Positions 52,821-63,896 of a stretch of 64,000 nt of DNA are shown here, in pieces. Position 1 is the first letter of the stretch; every line of letters starts with the position of its first letter. The position numbers and the translations under genes were made by a program. The DNA comes from Diphasiastrum complanatum (taxonomy: Eukaryota; Streptophyta; Lycopodiopsida; Lycopodiales; Lycopodiaceae): assembly GCA_029204225.1 (NCBI GenBank), contig CM055098.1:21551097-21615096 (forward strand), in the 5' to 3' direction. Below the pieces are notes generated by a model. The model saw only the letters and a program-made list of their open reading frames with translations, searched no databases and was not told the origin of the DNA.

Positions 52821-53046
52821 TCTCCTTGATCTTATTATCGGTGCATGTAGCGGGTATTTCCTATCCACCTTTAACCCTACACCCTAGCACATGCAAAGCG
52901 TCAAAAGATGAAGAGGATTATAACTTGTCACGTGGAGATTCGTACCCATGAGAGCGATAGCATAGTTCAGATTCAAGCACATGGTTATGATTCAACATTT
53001 AACACTACAATCATATTACCTCTAATCCAGCACAAGTTCAAGCTTG

Positions 53047-53149
<103 letters not shown>

Positions 53150-53507
53150 ACCATCGCGACCAGCATGGACCTCGCGACTGCTCACTGACTGTTTCCCTGG
53201 CCAGCTGATCTGGCACGTCCTAACTGACGCGGTCCTAACAGACGGATCTCTGAGCGGATCTCTGCGCGGACTAATCTCTGAGCACGGACGGATCTCTGAG
53301 TGGACTGATCGCTGAGCATGGACGGATCTCTGTACGGGCAGCATGGACGGATCTCTGAGCGGACAACATGGACCTCGCTCTGCAGCACAAATTTCTGAAG
53401 GGCACAGATCTCTGAGCAGGGCTTGTCTGAGCTCTGGACATCTGGGAAAGCGGACCTCTCTCTTTCTCACACTTGAAGCTGTCTATCAACTGACATTCCC
53501 TGGAGCG

Positions 53508-54503
53508 ATGGCTCCATGCAACAAACGAGGGGGAGGTAACTCCCCCCACTCTCCACCATGCCCTACTTTGGGAGACCCAGAAAACACCCCCCTGTCCCTC
53601 ACATCTGAGTTTTTGGTACCTGCTCCTGCCATCGTACCTGTTTTAAGTGTATCCACCGCATCCACTTCTGATCTGTCCACCGCATCTGCATCGGAATCCA
53701 AGACGGATGCTCGCCCTGTTGTCGAAACATTTGCAGTTAATCAATTGCCCACAGTCGATTATACCCCCTCCAAACCTACTGAAGGCCTTTTTGCTTTTGA
53801 CATCAGCTTTATTCGACAAGAAATCATCGGACTCAAAAGACAATTACACTCTTTTGAAATTGAGAACGGCAAGCTGATTTTGGATCTCTGTGGGGTTAAA
53901 AAGCGAATGGAGTAGCTTGAACAAGAAAATGTATATCTTAAGCAACAGATTGTGGAACATATCCCTCAAAAGAATATATTGGAGGAGACGTCGAACAAAA
54001 TATCCAGCCTTGAGAAATAAGTGGAAGAAACGAAGACATGGGTAGCGCGTCTCACAATCGATGGTAAGGTCGGATCTTCAAGCTCGGTTCAACATGCAGT
54101 TATGAATTCTACACTAGAAGATGTCTTCTCCGAGCAAGAAAGAAGGGCTAAAAAAGCCTTTAATATCCGGGTTAGGGGGATTTCCGACGGGGATAAGCCC
54201 ATTGAAGAGGCAAAAGACCTCCTTTAAACTAAGCTCACACACACCACGGATGGATTTGATACAGCTTGGAGAAGTAAGTTTGACACTAATGTCTTGTTTA
54301 TCAAGTTTCGCTCTATGAACAGCCGCAACGCAGCTTTACGCCTTAGAGCCAAATTGAAAGGGACTTTTATTTTTATGGATGATGACCTTACACACACACA
54401 ATGGCAAGCCAGGAAACAAATTGTCCAGGATGCAAATGCAAGAAATCAGCGGTTGGTTTTTATTGAAGGCAAACCAAAATTTTTTGATAAAATTTCTCAA
54501 TAG
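53508..54503 (+). pseudogene. LINE P1 ORF1 (L1 ORF1p-like), three premature stops
   Basis: MAPCNKRGGGNSPHSPPCPT, a Ser/Thr-rich region, [20 protein letters not shown], a long coiled coil ([33 protein letters not shown]), then RRM ([39 protein letters not shown]) and CTD (IFMDDDLTHTQWQARKQIV; LVFIEGKPKFFDKIS). All in one frame, broken by TAG 53913, TAA 54018 and TAA 54225. At least the first fits C-to-T decay of CAG. The final TAG (54501-54503) is shared with the other copies. Confidence 0.85.
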
Positions 54504-54539
54504 GGATTTGGAGCTCTTGGGCAAAGGAGCAGCCCAAGA
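54501..54539 (+). promoter_or_regulatory. In-frame UAG and downstream stem-loop, LINE P1
   Basis: TAG followed by GGA. After 11 nt, TCTTGGGC (54515-54522) pairs perfectly with GCCCAAGA (54532-54539); loop aaaggagca. ORF2 continues in the same frame, and its first ATG (54621) lies after the endonuclease Asn motif. Confidence 0.62.
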
Positions 54540-57500
54540 TCCCCTCAGCCTTTACATATTGGTTTTTGGAATTGTAATGGCATACTATCATCTTCTTCAG
54601 CAGGTGACTTCCATTCTTTCATGCTGAAATGTGATATCCTTTTGTTAGCAGAGACTCATGAATCCTTATATAGACCGCTCCCATCCATACAGGATTGCAC
54701 TTGGCACTCAGCGCATCGGCCCTTTGTGAGAGGGAAGACCTCCCGTGGTTCTGGTGGTGTTGCTTGTCTCACCAAGGATGTTTTCAGTTCTCATTTTAAA
54801 CTGGTCAAAAGTGATCCATTTGCACGCTTTATTTGGTTTCAGTTCTCTGGTCACTGTTACCTCTTTCTTGCAGTTTGTTACTTTGCACCACAGACATCAT
54901 CTTTTGCAGATTTTGGTGGTGACCCTTTCCAGGCTCTCTCAGATGATATATTCAGCTTTGCAAAGCGAGGCCTTATTCTTTTAGCAGGGGATTTTAATGC
55001 TCGTACGAGCATCAGGCAAGCTGAGTTTTATGCAGAGAGTGATTTTCTACAGGTTCGCACATTAGATATGGGCTTTGACAGGACCTCACAGGATGCAGAT
55101 ACTCCAGCTACCCACTTTGGAGAGCGGCTGATTGGTTTAGCAGAGGCCCATTCCTTAATTATTTTGAATGGCCTTCCTTACTGGCCTTCGTCATATCATT
55201 TTACTTGTCACCCACATGGAGGAGGACATAGTGTTGTTGACTACTTCATTGGGTCACCGGCTTTGATCCCATTTCTTCATACCTTTCGCATTATACCTCC
55301 TACCATTTCAGATCACTCCCTCCTACTTCTATCCCTTGGTCATCATAGTACCACAGTCACAACACACCGTCCCACTCATCACCATCGCCCGGTTTTCTCT
55401 CCATCTGGTTTCCTCCTTTACACCGAGTCCCTAGTTACTTTTCTCCAAGACTTCCCCTTCACCTCCTCAGTTGACCAACAAGCTATCTTTTTATCTCAGT
55501 CTCTTTTGCAATCTGCCAATACTACCTATCCTTCGAAAACCTTTCCTTCGCATAAACGCACTCACAACAAATGGTATGATATAGAGTGCTTCTCATTGCA
55601 TAAACAAGTTGTATATGCTAGATACCACTCTCCTCACATTCTAGCCTTGAAACAAAGAGAATATCACAAAGTGACTCTGAAAAAAAAGACAGCTTATCTC
55701 CAATCCTTGGGACAAAAACTTGTTGATGCTATTGCCTCCCCATCCTCCCATTTCTTTTGGCGGATGTTCTCTAAAAACCCTTATAAACCCGCTCCTATTG
55801 CTATTGAATCATGGATAAATTATGCTACTAAGCTTTATACAGTTGACTCTCTTTCCACTTCTCTTTCCCCACGCCCTTCAGAATTCACCCTCTTTACCCC
55901 GTCCATGGTTGAAAACGCCATCCAAATTGGTCAAACCCAAAAAGCCACTGATGTTGACCTCCTAAGTATGGACTTCCTAAAACCAGTTGCTCACATTATT
56001 GCCCCATACATATCCCATATCTTTAACCAATCTGTCATCTTCGGTCTCCCCACATCGTGGTGCAACAACCTTTTACACCCTATCCTCAAAGCCGGGGATC
56101 CTTTGATTGTCGACAACTACCGCACTATTATGATCAGTCATACTATGGCCAAGCTATATGGATCCGTTTTACAGTCTATTGTCAGCTCACGAGCAGAGAC
56201 AGAAGGGTTACATGCTATGGGACAGGCAGGTTTTCGCGCTGGCTACTCCACGGCTGACCATATATTTATCTTGAGATGCATTATTGAGGAGGCTAAGTTC
56301 AGGAAGCAAAGGGTTTATTGTTGCTTTGTGGATTTCCGCAAAGCCTTTGATTATGTTCCGAGACACCTTTTACTCCAGCGCTTAGCATTGCTTGGCTTTT
56401 CTCAGGAGATCATTGCTGCTATCATCACATTGTATGAGAGAGTGTTGGCCCGTTTTCTAGATGGTGATGGATGGTCCTCTTACATTCATAGTACAGTGGG
56501 AGTTAAGCAGGGATGTCCTTTGTCCCCTACTCTCTTTGCTCTATATATTGATGATCTTGAGCGGATTATTAGGGAGGAGGGTGGAGATGGCTGTCCGTTA
56601 GCAGATATGATTATCCCTATTCTACTATATGCGGATGACGTGATACTTCTATCGAGATCCGCATCTGGGCTTCAGCAGCACCTTGATGCTTTATATACTT
56701 TCTGCCACACATGGGGTTTGATGGTGAACATTGGTAAGACTAAGGTCATGGTGTTCAACACCAATCGACAGCATATGAGAGACACAGTGTTCTACTATGA
56801 TGGGCTTCCACTGGAGATAGTAGCCTCTTATACTTACTTAGGTGTCCTTTTTACTGGTCCATTGCGCACTTTTAGACCAGCTGCACTGTCTAGGCTCCGC
56901 AAGGGGCACTCTGCTCTTGTCCAGATGGAGAGGTTTTCCTCTATTTACTATGTACATGATCCTAATACACGCTGTCGCCTTTTTTCTGTCACTGTCTCTC
57001 CGGTGGCTCTATATTCAGCAGAGACATGGTGTCCTGGCTTGTCCAGAGATACTTGGAGTGATATTTCACGTTTGCAGATCCTTATGCTTAGCCGGATGAT
57101 CCGTGCGAAGCAATCAGTTCCCCATGATATCATACCGGCAGAGTTTGCCTCACCACCACTGATTGTCGAGGCTTTATTTCGGATTATCACATTCATTCAT
57201 AGAGTCTCGGAGCTTGATTCATCCAGATATGTTGCTACAGCTTTCACATCCTCTCATACTCTAGCTAGTCATCAGGCTAAGTCCTCATGGTTTCAGTGTG
57301 TTTCTGACCTTTTGAGTAGGTGGGGTTTATCTATATCTGATCTCCCGAACGGGACACACGCATATATCCGCCAGCAGATTTACAGAGCTTATATCAGCAC
57401 AGTGTGGTCTCACCCAGATCCAGCACGGGTCAAGCTTCATTTTTATCACACTCATCTTCTTCAGTTGGATGTTTCCGGGCTTCCCATTTGACCGGGTTAT

Positions 57501-58028
57501 TTGTCTCAGACGTTATCTTTCGGCCTGCGTTACCGTCTGGGTCAGTTTAGGGTCTCTTCTCACCAGCTTGCTATTGAGAAAGGCAGATACACAGACACAC
57601 CTCGACCACTACGGATTTGTCAGTGTTGCTCTTTACAGGAGATTGAGGATGAGTTCCATTTTATTTTCCGATGCCCAGCCTACTATGAGATCAGAGGCAG
57701 ATACCATTGCTTATACAGAGATACTCCACTTACACTTGCTTCTTTCCTTGCCTTCTCAGATGCGAGATGTGTTGGTTTATTATTGCGAGAGATGTTTACT
57801 CTCAGATCTTCCTTTTTATTGGATGTTTCTGATATGGATCATAGCCAGTCCCACATTATGCACTTTTTCCAGAAGAGGGATAGAGATGAGACTTATGACA
57901 GTGAGTTAGACATTCCAGCACGACGACCGAAGCTCCAGCATCCTCTTCGCTCCTCCAGGCCCAGGGCTCTTCATCGGAGGCCAACACCTGCTTCTCACCA
58001 TATCACGCAGTTTTTTATATCCACTTAG
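54504..58028 (+). pseudogene. LINE P1 ORF2 (endonuclease, reverse transcriptase, PIP-box)
   Basis: An open frame of about 1,174 codons with one TGA (57489-57491). The protein nicks the target and reverse-transcribes the LINE RNA there. Endonuclease: [39 protein letters not shown] and TISDHSLL, all catalytic residues present. [83 protein letters not shown] and YLGVLFTGP. C-terminal knuckle [23 protein letters not shown]-box QSHIMHFF (57846-57869), and a second similar motif HHITQFF at the very end. Translation probably enters from ORF1. Confidence 0.9.
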
Positions 58029-58216
58029 CCAGTTAGCTAACTTATTTCAGTTTTCTCTTTCCCTCTGTGTAGCTGGTAGTTAAGCTACTGATATTGTACC
58101 CTTAACAGAGCTGGAGGTTAAGCTTTCTTTTTCTCTCTGTTTTCTAGTGCTGGTTTAGCTGTTAGAAATAACTCCTACATGGACAACGCTCCTTCTTTTT
58201 TGATGTACTCTCTACT

Positions 58217-58246
58217 TGTCTTATGTGCCCTCGGGTACTTAACAAA
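58217..58246 (+). other. LINE 3' terminal hairpin, P1
   Basis: Inner GTGCCC-TC-GGGTAC (one G-U pair), weaker outer TTGT/ACAA, then ATTAATATAATTCT repeats. Confidence 0.62.
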
Positions 58247-58276
58247 CATTAATATAATTCTAATTCTAATTCTAAT

Positions 58277-58303
58277 TCTCTCTCTCTCTCTCTCCCCCCC
58301 CCC
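58277..58303 (+). repeat. (CT)9C11 tract at the P1/P2 junction
   Basis: Follows P1's (AATTCT)n tail and directly precedes agcgctgctgctcc, the P2 5' end. Confidence 0.9.
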
Positions 58304-58376
58304 AGCGCTGCTGCTCCATGGCCAAGATGAGTAACCCCTCCCCCCCCCCCTTCCATTGCCCTCCTCCTCCACCTTC

Positions 58377-59376
58377 ATGGCAAGAAAAACTAGGGGGAGC
58401 CCTTGCTCCCCCACCCCTACCATCGCTCCTCCTGCTGCCGCCCCACTTGCTACTCCACCTGTGGCTCCACCTGTTGCCGCCCTACTTGCTGCCCCACCTG
58501 CTCCGCCTACTGCTCCACCTGCCCCTGCCCCTCCACCTGCTGCCGCCCAACGTGTCTCTAGGACAGCTGCCTCACCTACTTCCACAGTCACCGCTCCACC
58601 TGCCGTCCCACCTGCCTATGCATCATCTGCTGCCCCACCTGCTGCCCAACCTCCTGTTGGCCAAGCCCACCCTCCTGTTGTTGCACAGCAGGCCCCCTCT
58701 CTCCCTCTCCTCGCCTCCCACCCTGGCCCTCCTTCACCCCCTGTCCTCCCTATCCCTTCGACTCCCATCTCTACCATCGCTGCCCTAGACACGCCCTTCT
58801 TATCACATGCTGACTACACCACCTCCAAATCCTTCGAAAATTTCCTAGCCTACCGACTGAATGAGCTGACAGCAGACGTCCAAGCCTTGAAATTGGAAGT
58901 CATCCACCTACACACAGAGAACCAACAGCTTCGGACAGAAATGGATAACAAACACGCTTCCCAGCCGCAAAAAGAGACAATGACGAAGCTACAAGATCTG
59001 GAACAGCAACTGAGCCAACAGAAAGAATTGACCAAATCATGGGCTTCCATCCTCACCAAAGACAAAGGTACCAGCCCACCTTGGACAGCTGATGGAGGAA
59101 GTAAGTCTGCCCCCTTCTCATCTTTCATTTCGTACTAAAAAAGACACCACTACTTTGATCCTCCGCTTTATGTCACATACGTATCGGAAAGAAACCTTGA
59201 GAAAGAGAGCCAAATTGAAAGACACCAAAATATTCATGGATGATGACCTCACCTATATCCAATTTGAAGAGAGACGTCAAGCATTCCAAACCACCAAAGC
59301 TACCGGAAGATGGGTGATCTATCGTGATGGAGTTGTTTGGTACCTCGATGGTACTACATCCGGAAACAGCCTATAG
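58377..59376 (+). pseudogene. LINE P2 ORF1
   Basis: MARKTRGSPCSPTPTIAPP (compare M3 [13 protein letters not shown]), an Ala/Pro-rich N terminus of over 100 residues, ADYTTSKSFENFLAYRLNEL, a coiled coil (LEQQLSQQKELTKSWASIL), then a deletion/frameshift near 59100 and the CTD ([33 protein letters not shown]) ending in TAG. Confidence 0.75.
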
Positions 59377-59417
59377 GAAATTGGGGTACCCGGGCATGGG
59401 CGCATCCCGGGAGCCCC
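59374..59417 (+). promoter_or_regulatory. In-frame UAG and downstream stem-loop, LINE P2
   Basis: TAG followed by GAA. After 6 nt, GGGG plus CCCGGG (59383-59394) pairs with CCCGGG plus CCCC (59406-59417), with an A.A mismatch and a U-G pair between the blocks; loop CATGGGCGCAT. ORF2 (HLGVWNC) follows in frame. Confidence 0.62.
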
Positions 59418-59452
59418 TCCACACCACCTACACCTTGGAGTATGGAATTGTA

Positions 59453-59857
59453 TGTTGAAAAGTAATGCCTATTTTACCCCTTTGACTAAGCACTAGTTAA
59501 GTTGTAAGCTGTACATAACGCATGGGGCATGTTTTAATTAAATACATGAGACCCCCCCGTTTGTAAGTTGAATAAATTAGTGCAAGTGGCCCACTTGGCC
59601 AAGTAGCTCACTCCTATGGTTGACACCTAGACTTTCCATGCATGTAAAGGAGGTGCTTGCCTCACAAGGGATTTGGAGGACCCACGCCCTCCTCTCTCTC
59701 TCTAGCAATTCATTTCTTCTTCTAACTTTTGAGTTTGTGAGGTGCTTATGCAATCCTCCTTGTATGTGATGTTTTCGATAGCTATGTTTCTCAAGCTTTC
59801 ATAGTTGATCTAGTATTGAAGTTAAGATACTCCATAGCTGGGTCTTGCAAATCATCA
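59453..59857 (+). repeat. Copia L 5' LTR (405 bp)
   Basis: TGTTGAAAAGTAATG ... CAAATCATCA, immediately followed by tggtatcagagc. No 3' partner in the window. Confidence 0.8.
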
Positions 59858-59869
59858 TGGTATCAGAGC
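59858..59869 (+). promoter_or_regulatory. Copia L primer binding site
   Basis: tggtatcagagc, the canonical site complementary to initiator tRNA-Met. Confidence 0.88.
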
Positions 59870-60284
59870 AGGTTGTCTAGCCTGTGAGTCTGTGAGTGAG
59901 AGAAACTTCAGTGCTTAGATTCTTGAGAAGATTCTCATCTTCTACAAGCACCTCAATCTTGAAAGAGGGAGCTTTTGATCTACAGTGTCAGATCAGGTTG
60001 AGTCTTGCACTGTTGGAGAGCTATTGGCAAGGGGAGTAGGATGATCCAAAATTTTTCTAGATCTGGCTAAGTTTTGGGGAGTCTTTCTGGAGGAGCTTAC
60101 ACAAAAGTAGGGCGCACTTTCTGTAGGGGCTTCTGGTTTCTGTTCCAGTAAGACAAAAGCAGGAGCTGAAGGGTTGCCTTGAAGTGGCTACATACCCTAG
60201 TTTGGGGTCAAACCCTAGTTGCTGGAAGTTGTTTCTTTTCTGATCTTTTTCAGGTTGAGCTTCTATTTGAGCACAAATTATAGC

Positions 60285-61106
60285 ATGGCTAGTCTTGGGG
60301 AGAGTTTGCTGGGTGAATCCAGCAAACTAGATGGCACAGACTACACAGTGTGGCAGTTCAAGATGGCTAATATCTTGATGGACAAGAATTGCTGGGAGGT
60401 GATGGCAGGTACAGAGCCTGTACCAACATCTGATCCTGAATTGAAGGACTACATGAACAGGAGACAGAAAGCTCATAGGATAATCAATCTTTCTGTCAAG
60501 GACAATATTATTCCTCACATTTGCAATGCAAGGGATGCAGCGGATGCTTGGACTATTCTGAAGTCTATGTTTGAAACAGTGGATTCAGCCAAGCTGGTGT
60601 ATTTGCAAAACAGGTTACATACTCTCAAGATGGAAGCAGGCGCAACAATTGGTGATCATGTCACAAAGGTCAAGGACCTAATGGACCAGCTTGCTTCAGT
60701 TGGAGAGAGAGTAAGTGACAAGAGTATTGTCCCCATAGTCTTGAACAGCTTGTCATTCAACTATCAAGACTATGTGATGTCCCTTTCTGCTAGGGAGAAA
60801 CTCCCAACCTTTGGGGAGTTATGTGGTCTTCTTTTACAGGAGGAGATGAGAAGGAAGAATCTTTTTGAAAGGGAAGATAATCCAGAGCATGCATTTGCTT
60901 CTAAGAAGAAGCAAAACTTTCAGAAGAAAGGCAAAGGCAAAAAGAAGAACTCAAAGCAAAGCTTGGAGCAACAGGTGTCCAAGTTACAGGTTGGAGAGGA
61001 GTCAAGCACAAATTCCTCATCTACACCCAAGAGGAAGGGCAACTGCAACTATTGTGGCAAGTATGGGCATTTTGCTTTTGAATGCAGGAAGAAGCAAAGT
61101 GATTAG
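60285..61106 (+). CDS. Copia L gag polyprotein part, intact to a stop
   Basis: 273 codons: MASLGESLLGESSKLDGTDY, TVWQFKMANILMDKNCWEVM, AWTILKSMFETVDSAKLVYL, LSFNYQDYVMSLSAREKLPT, a Lys-rich stretch, and [14 protein letters not shown] (zinc knuckle). Gag packages the retrotransposon RNA into particles. The ATG at 60285 is preferred over an upstream in-frame start because homologues begin near SLLGESSKLDG. After the stop, QGHFVDKVAEEEQS continues the copia frame briefly, so the stop is probably a mutation of a longer polyprotein. Confidence 0.85.
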   Translation: MASLGESLLGESSKLDGTDYTVWQFKMANILMDKNCWEVMAGTEPVPTSDPELKDYMNRRQKAHRIINLSVKDNIIPHICNARDAADAWTILKSMFETVDSAKLVYLQNRLHTLKMEAGATIGDHVTKVKDLMDQLASVGERVSDKSIVPIVLNSLSFNYQDYVMSLSAREKLPTFGELCGLLLQEEMRRKNLFEREDNPEHAFASKKKQNFQKKGKGKKKNSKQSLEQQVSKLQVGEESSTNSSSTPKRKGNCNYCGKYGHFAFECRKKQSD

Positions 61107-61189
61107 AAGAAGGGAAAGAACTAGCAGGGTCACTTCGTTGACAAAGTTGCAGAGGAGGAGCAATCTAGTGGGCGCTCATAACACACATC

Positions 61190-63583
61190 TCCTTCCTGAA
61201 GCTTGTCAATCCTTCCATTATGCCCTCCGTTGAAAGAAACGGGTGTATGAAACCCAAAAAGGGAAAAGCTTAGTCAATTTCCTTTGCAGTTCCTCCACCG
61301 GTGCCTTCTGGAGAGAATTCCTTCCCCATACCCCATCTCCTCCCCTCACTGACCTTCATACTTGGACTACATATTATATATTGCACCCACAGACACACCC
61401 ATCGCCATCTTTCCCCGGCCGACCACTTTCACTTTCTTCAACTCGGACATGGTCCTGACGGCCATCAAGAGATTGAAAACCCGTCGCACCCGTGATATTG
61501 ACGACCTCAAATCCGAGCTCCTTATCCATGCTGCAGACACACTATCACGCACCCTAGACACTTTGCTCAATCGAGCAATTGTCTCCGGCTTCCCTTCCTT
61601 CTGGTGTACCAACATTATCCATCCCATTCACAAAACTGCTGACCCCATGGACCCTGGTAACTATCGCACCATTATGGTTGGACACATCATCGCTAAGCTA
61701 TATGGCACCATCCTCCAGTGAGCAGTCAGTTCTGAGGTAGAGTCTAGGATATTACATGCATTGGTCCAGGCGGGCTTCAGAGCACACTACTCCACCACAG
61801 ATCACATCTTCACCCTTCGGGCCATTATTGAGGAGGCTAGACACAGGAAAGAGCAGGTCTACTATTGTTTTGTTGACTTCAGGAAAGCCTTCGACTCTGT
61901 TCCACGTTCCCTTCTCATCCAGTGGTTACGTGATCTTGGTTTTTCTACTGACACGATCTTGGCAGTGATGGCATTATATGAGAGAGTCCTTGGCTGTTTT
62001 CGGAGTGACACCAGCATCTCAGACCATATCTGGAGTACCGTTGGCGTGAAACAGGGTTGCTCTCATTCTCCAACCCTGTTTGGGCTATATATCGATGAGC
62101 TTGAGAGAGTCATTGAGGGATGTGGTGGCACAGGTTGCAGACTTGGGAGTATCTTGATTGCTATACTTTTATATGCGTGGTTCTCTTATCTTCTACCAGA
62201 GAGGGATTATAGGGATAGCTCTTGACAATCTTCAGGCCTTCTGCAGTAGATGGGGACTGGGGGTTAACATATTGAAAACCAAAGTTATGGTTTTACACAC
62301 ATCGAGAGCTTTTATGCAGCGCCAGACACTCACCTTTGATAGGCAGCCTTTGGAGGTTGTATCTTCTTACACTTACCTTGGCGTACTTTTTACCGGCCCT
62401 ATCTTTGGTATGCAACAGGCAGCTTCCGCCAGATGTGGGAAGGGTCACGCCTCCCTTGTCCAGTTAGAGCGTTTCTGTTTTAGACGGTTTATTCGGGATG
62501 CCCCGAGTAAATGCCAACTTTTTGAAACTCTCGTTACCCCCACAACCCTATATGCAGCAGAGGTATGGTGTACGGGTCTTACATCATCTGATTGGGCCAA
62601 TATTTCACGACTGTAGGTTCTCATGCTATCTCGGATGATACGGGCTAAGCCGTCTGTCCCACATCAGATTATACTGACAGAATTCGCGGTTCCACCCATA
62701 CAGTTATTCGCCATCTTCCAGCTTATCCTATATATTCAGCGTATCATGATGCTACCCACAGACGAGCAGAGATACATACAGACGACACTTGCTTCATCAC
62801 GACACCTTTATGACCAGGGACATTGACTATCATGGTTCTCTCAAGCCTCCCAGATGCTGTGGACACACTTAGCATATCTATCACAGACCTTCCATCGGGC
62901 ACCCATGAGTATATTAGACGTTTTCTTTATAGGGCATATCTGAGACGTACATGGCAGGGACCGCTCGGGGTCAAACTCGACTACTATAGGACACTTTCTG
63001 GAGCTAGATACAGTGGGATTTCCAGTTTTGCCACACTATCTCATCTCAGGACTATCTCACGAGCTTCGGTTTCTATTGGGCCAATTCCGAGTGTCTTCAC
63101 ATCAGCTGGCTATTAAGACTTATAGATTCCAGGGCACCCCACGGGAGTAGCAGATTTGCCAGTTGTGCTCACTAGCTATGGTCGAGTCAGAGGAGCATTT
63201 CTTATTCACGTGTCCAGTTTACTACGAGATTAGACGGCGATATCATTGCCTTTTTCATCAGACACCAGCTACACTGCGGTCCCTTATCTCATACGAGGAC
63301 CCCCACTGTGTGGCACTTATGATACGCGAGATGTCCCTCCTGCGACAGGACCTATGCCAGACAGCCCAACATGCTTATCCAGACAGTGTCTCATATTACA
63401 TCGTTCTTTTCACGAAGAAGATCGCGTTCTGATGCAGACTTGACTGACAGTGATTGCGACGACATTCCTAGACCCAAGATGCAAAGACGACGCACCACCC
63501 AGCCTCAGGCGACCACAAGAGTTACACGTCCCACCAGACCTCCTATAGAAAGACACACTACACATGCTCATGCTCATAGATGA
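61190..63583 (+). pseudogene. LINE P3 ORF2 C-terminal half, frameshifted
   Basis: Linker (AFWREFLPHTPSPPLTDLH; FFNSDMVLTAIKRLKTRRTR), NYRTIMVGHIIAKLYGTILQ then a stop, [55 protein letters not shown]. The catalytic YADD is destroyed (LLYAWFSYLL near 62170), then [17 protein letters not shown], the knuckle (CSLAMVESEEHFLFTCP) and SHITSFFSRRRSRSD near the end. Several frameshifts and stops. Confidence 0.8.
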
Positions 63584-63808
63584 CGCCAGCGAGTCCCAGT
63601 GCTCCCCGAGGTTGCAGCTCGCATTCCATCCTTATACAACACCAGCACAGACCTGGCATCTTGACATGGACACACATGATTTTTTCCATGCACAAGCTTT
63701 CTCATTTATGCACTTATCCAAGTTTGTACTAGATGTTTTACTTATTGCAGTTTTGGAGACATTTTATACAGTCCCATGATTCCCACATACTTGACATGTA
63801 CTACATCA

Positions 63809-63838
63809 GTCTTATATGCCTTTTGGCATGGAAAATAC
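63809..63838 (+). other. LINE 3' terminal hairpin, P3
   Basis: Inner perfect ATGCC-TTTT-GGCAT; the outer stem is decayed (GTCTT against AAATAC). Confidence 0.6.
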
Positions 63839-63896
63839 ATTAATTAAGCTTTCTTTCTTTCTTTCTCTCTCTCTTTTCTCTCATAAAAAGTTGAAC

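Larger units (their letters stand above)
53150..58303 (+). mobile_element. LINE copy P1 (family B), essentially full length
   Basis: About 5.1 kb: a repetitive 5' UTR (ggacggatctctgagc repeats, 53150-53500), ORF1, in-frame UAG, ORF2, 3' UTR, nested hairpin, and an (AATTCT)n(CT)9C11 tail. Four nonsense codons in total beyond the shared UAG. It is the best reference copy in the window. Confidence 0.9.
58304..59452 (+). mobile_element. LINE copy P2 (family A), 5' part before copia L
   Basis: Short 5' UTR, ORF1, UAG and the first ORF2 residues (LGVWNC), then cut by the copia L LTR at 59453. P3 (61172-63880) is of the same family and is probably its 3' half. Confidence 0.75.
59453..61171 (+). mobile_element. 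Copia element L, 3'-truncated
   Basis: 5' LTR, primer site, leader and intact gag, ending shortly after gag where LINE P3 sequence begins. Protease, integrase, RT and the 3' LTR are missing. Confidence 0.8.
61172..63880 (+). mobile_element. LINE copy P3 (family A), 3' part
   Basis: Starts mid-ORF2 next to copia L, runs to a family-A 3' end (hairpin, TTAATTAAGC, then (CTTT)n and (CT)n at 63851-63896). Probably the remainder of P2 after a deletion removed most of copia L and the endonuclease. Confidence 0.75.
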
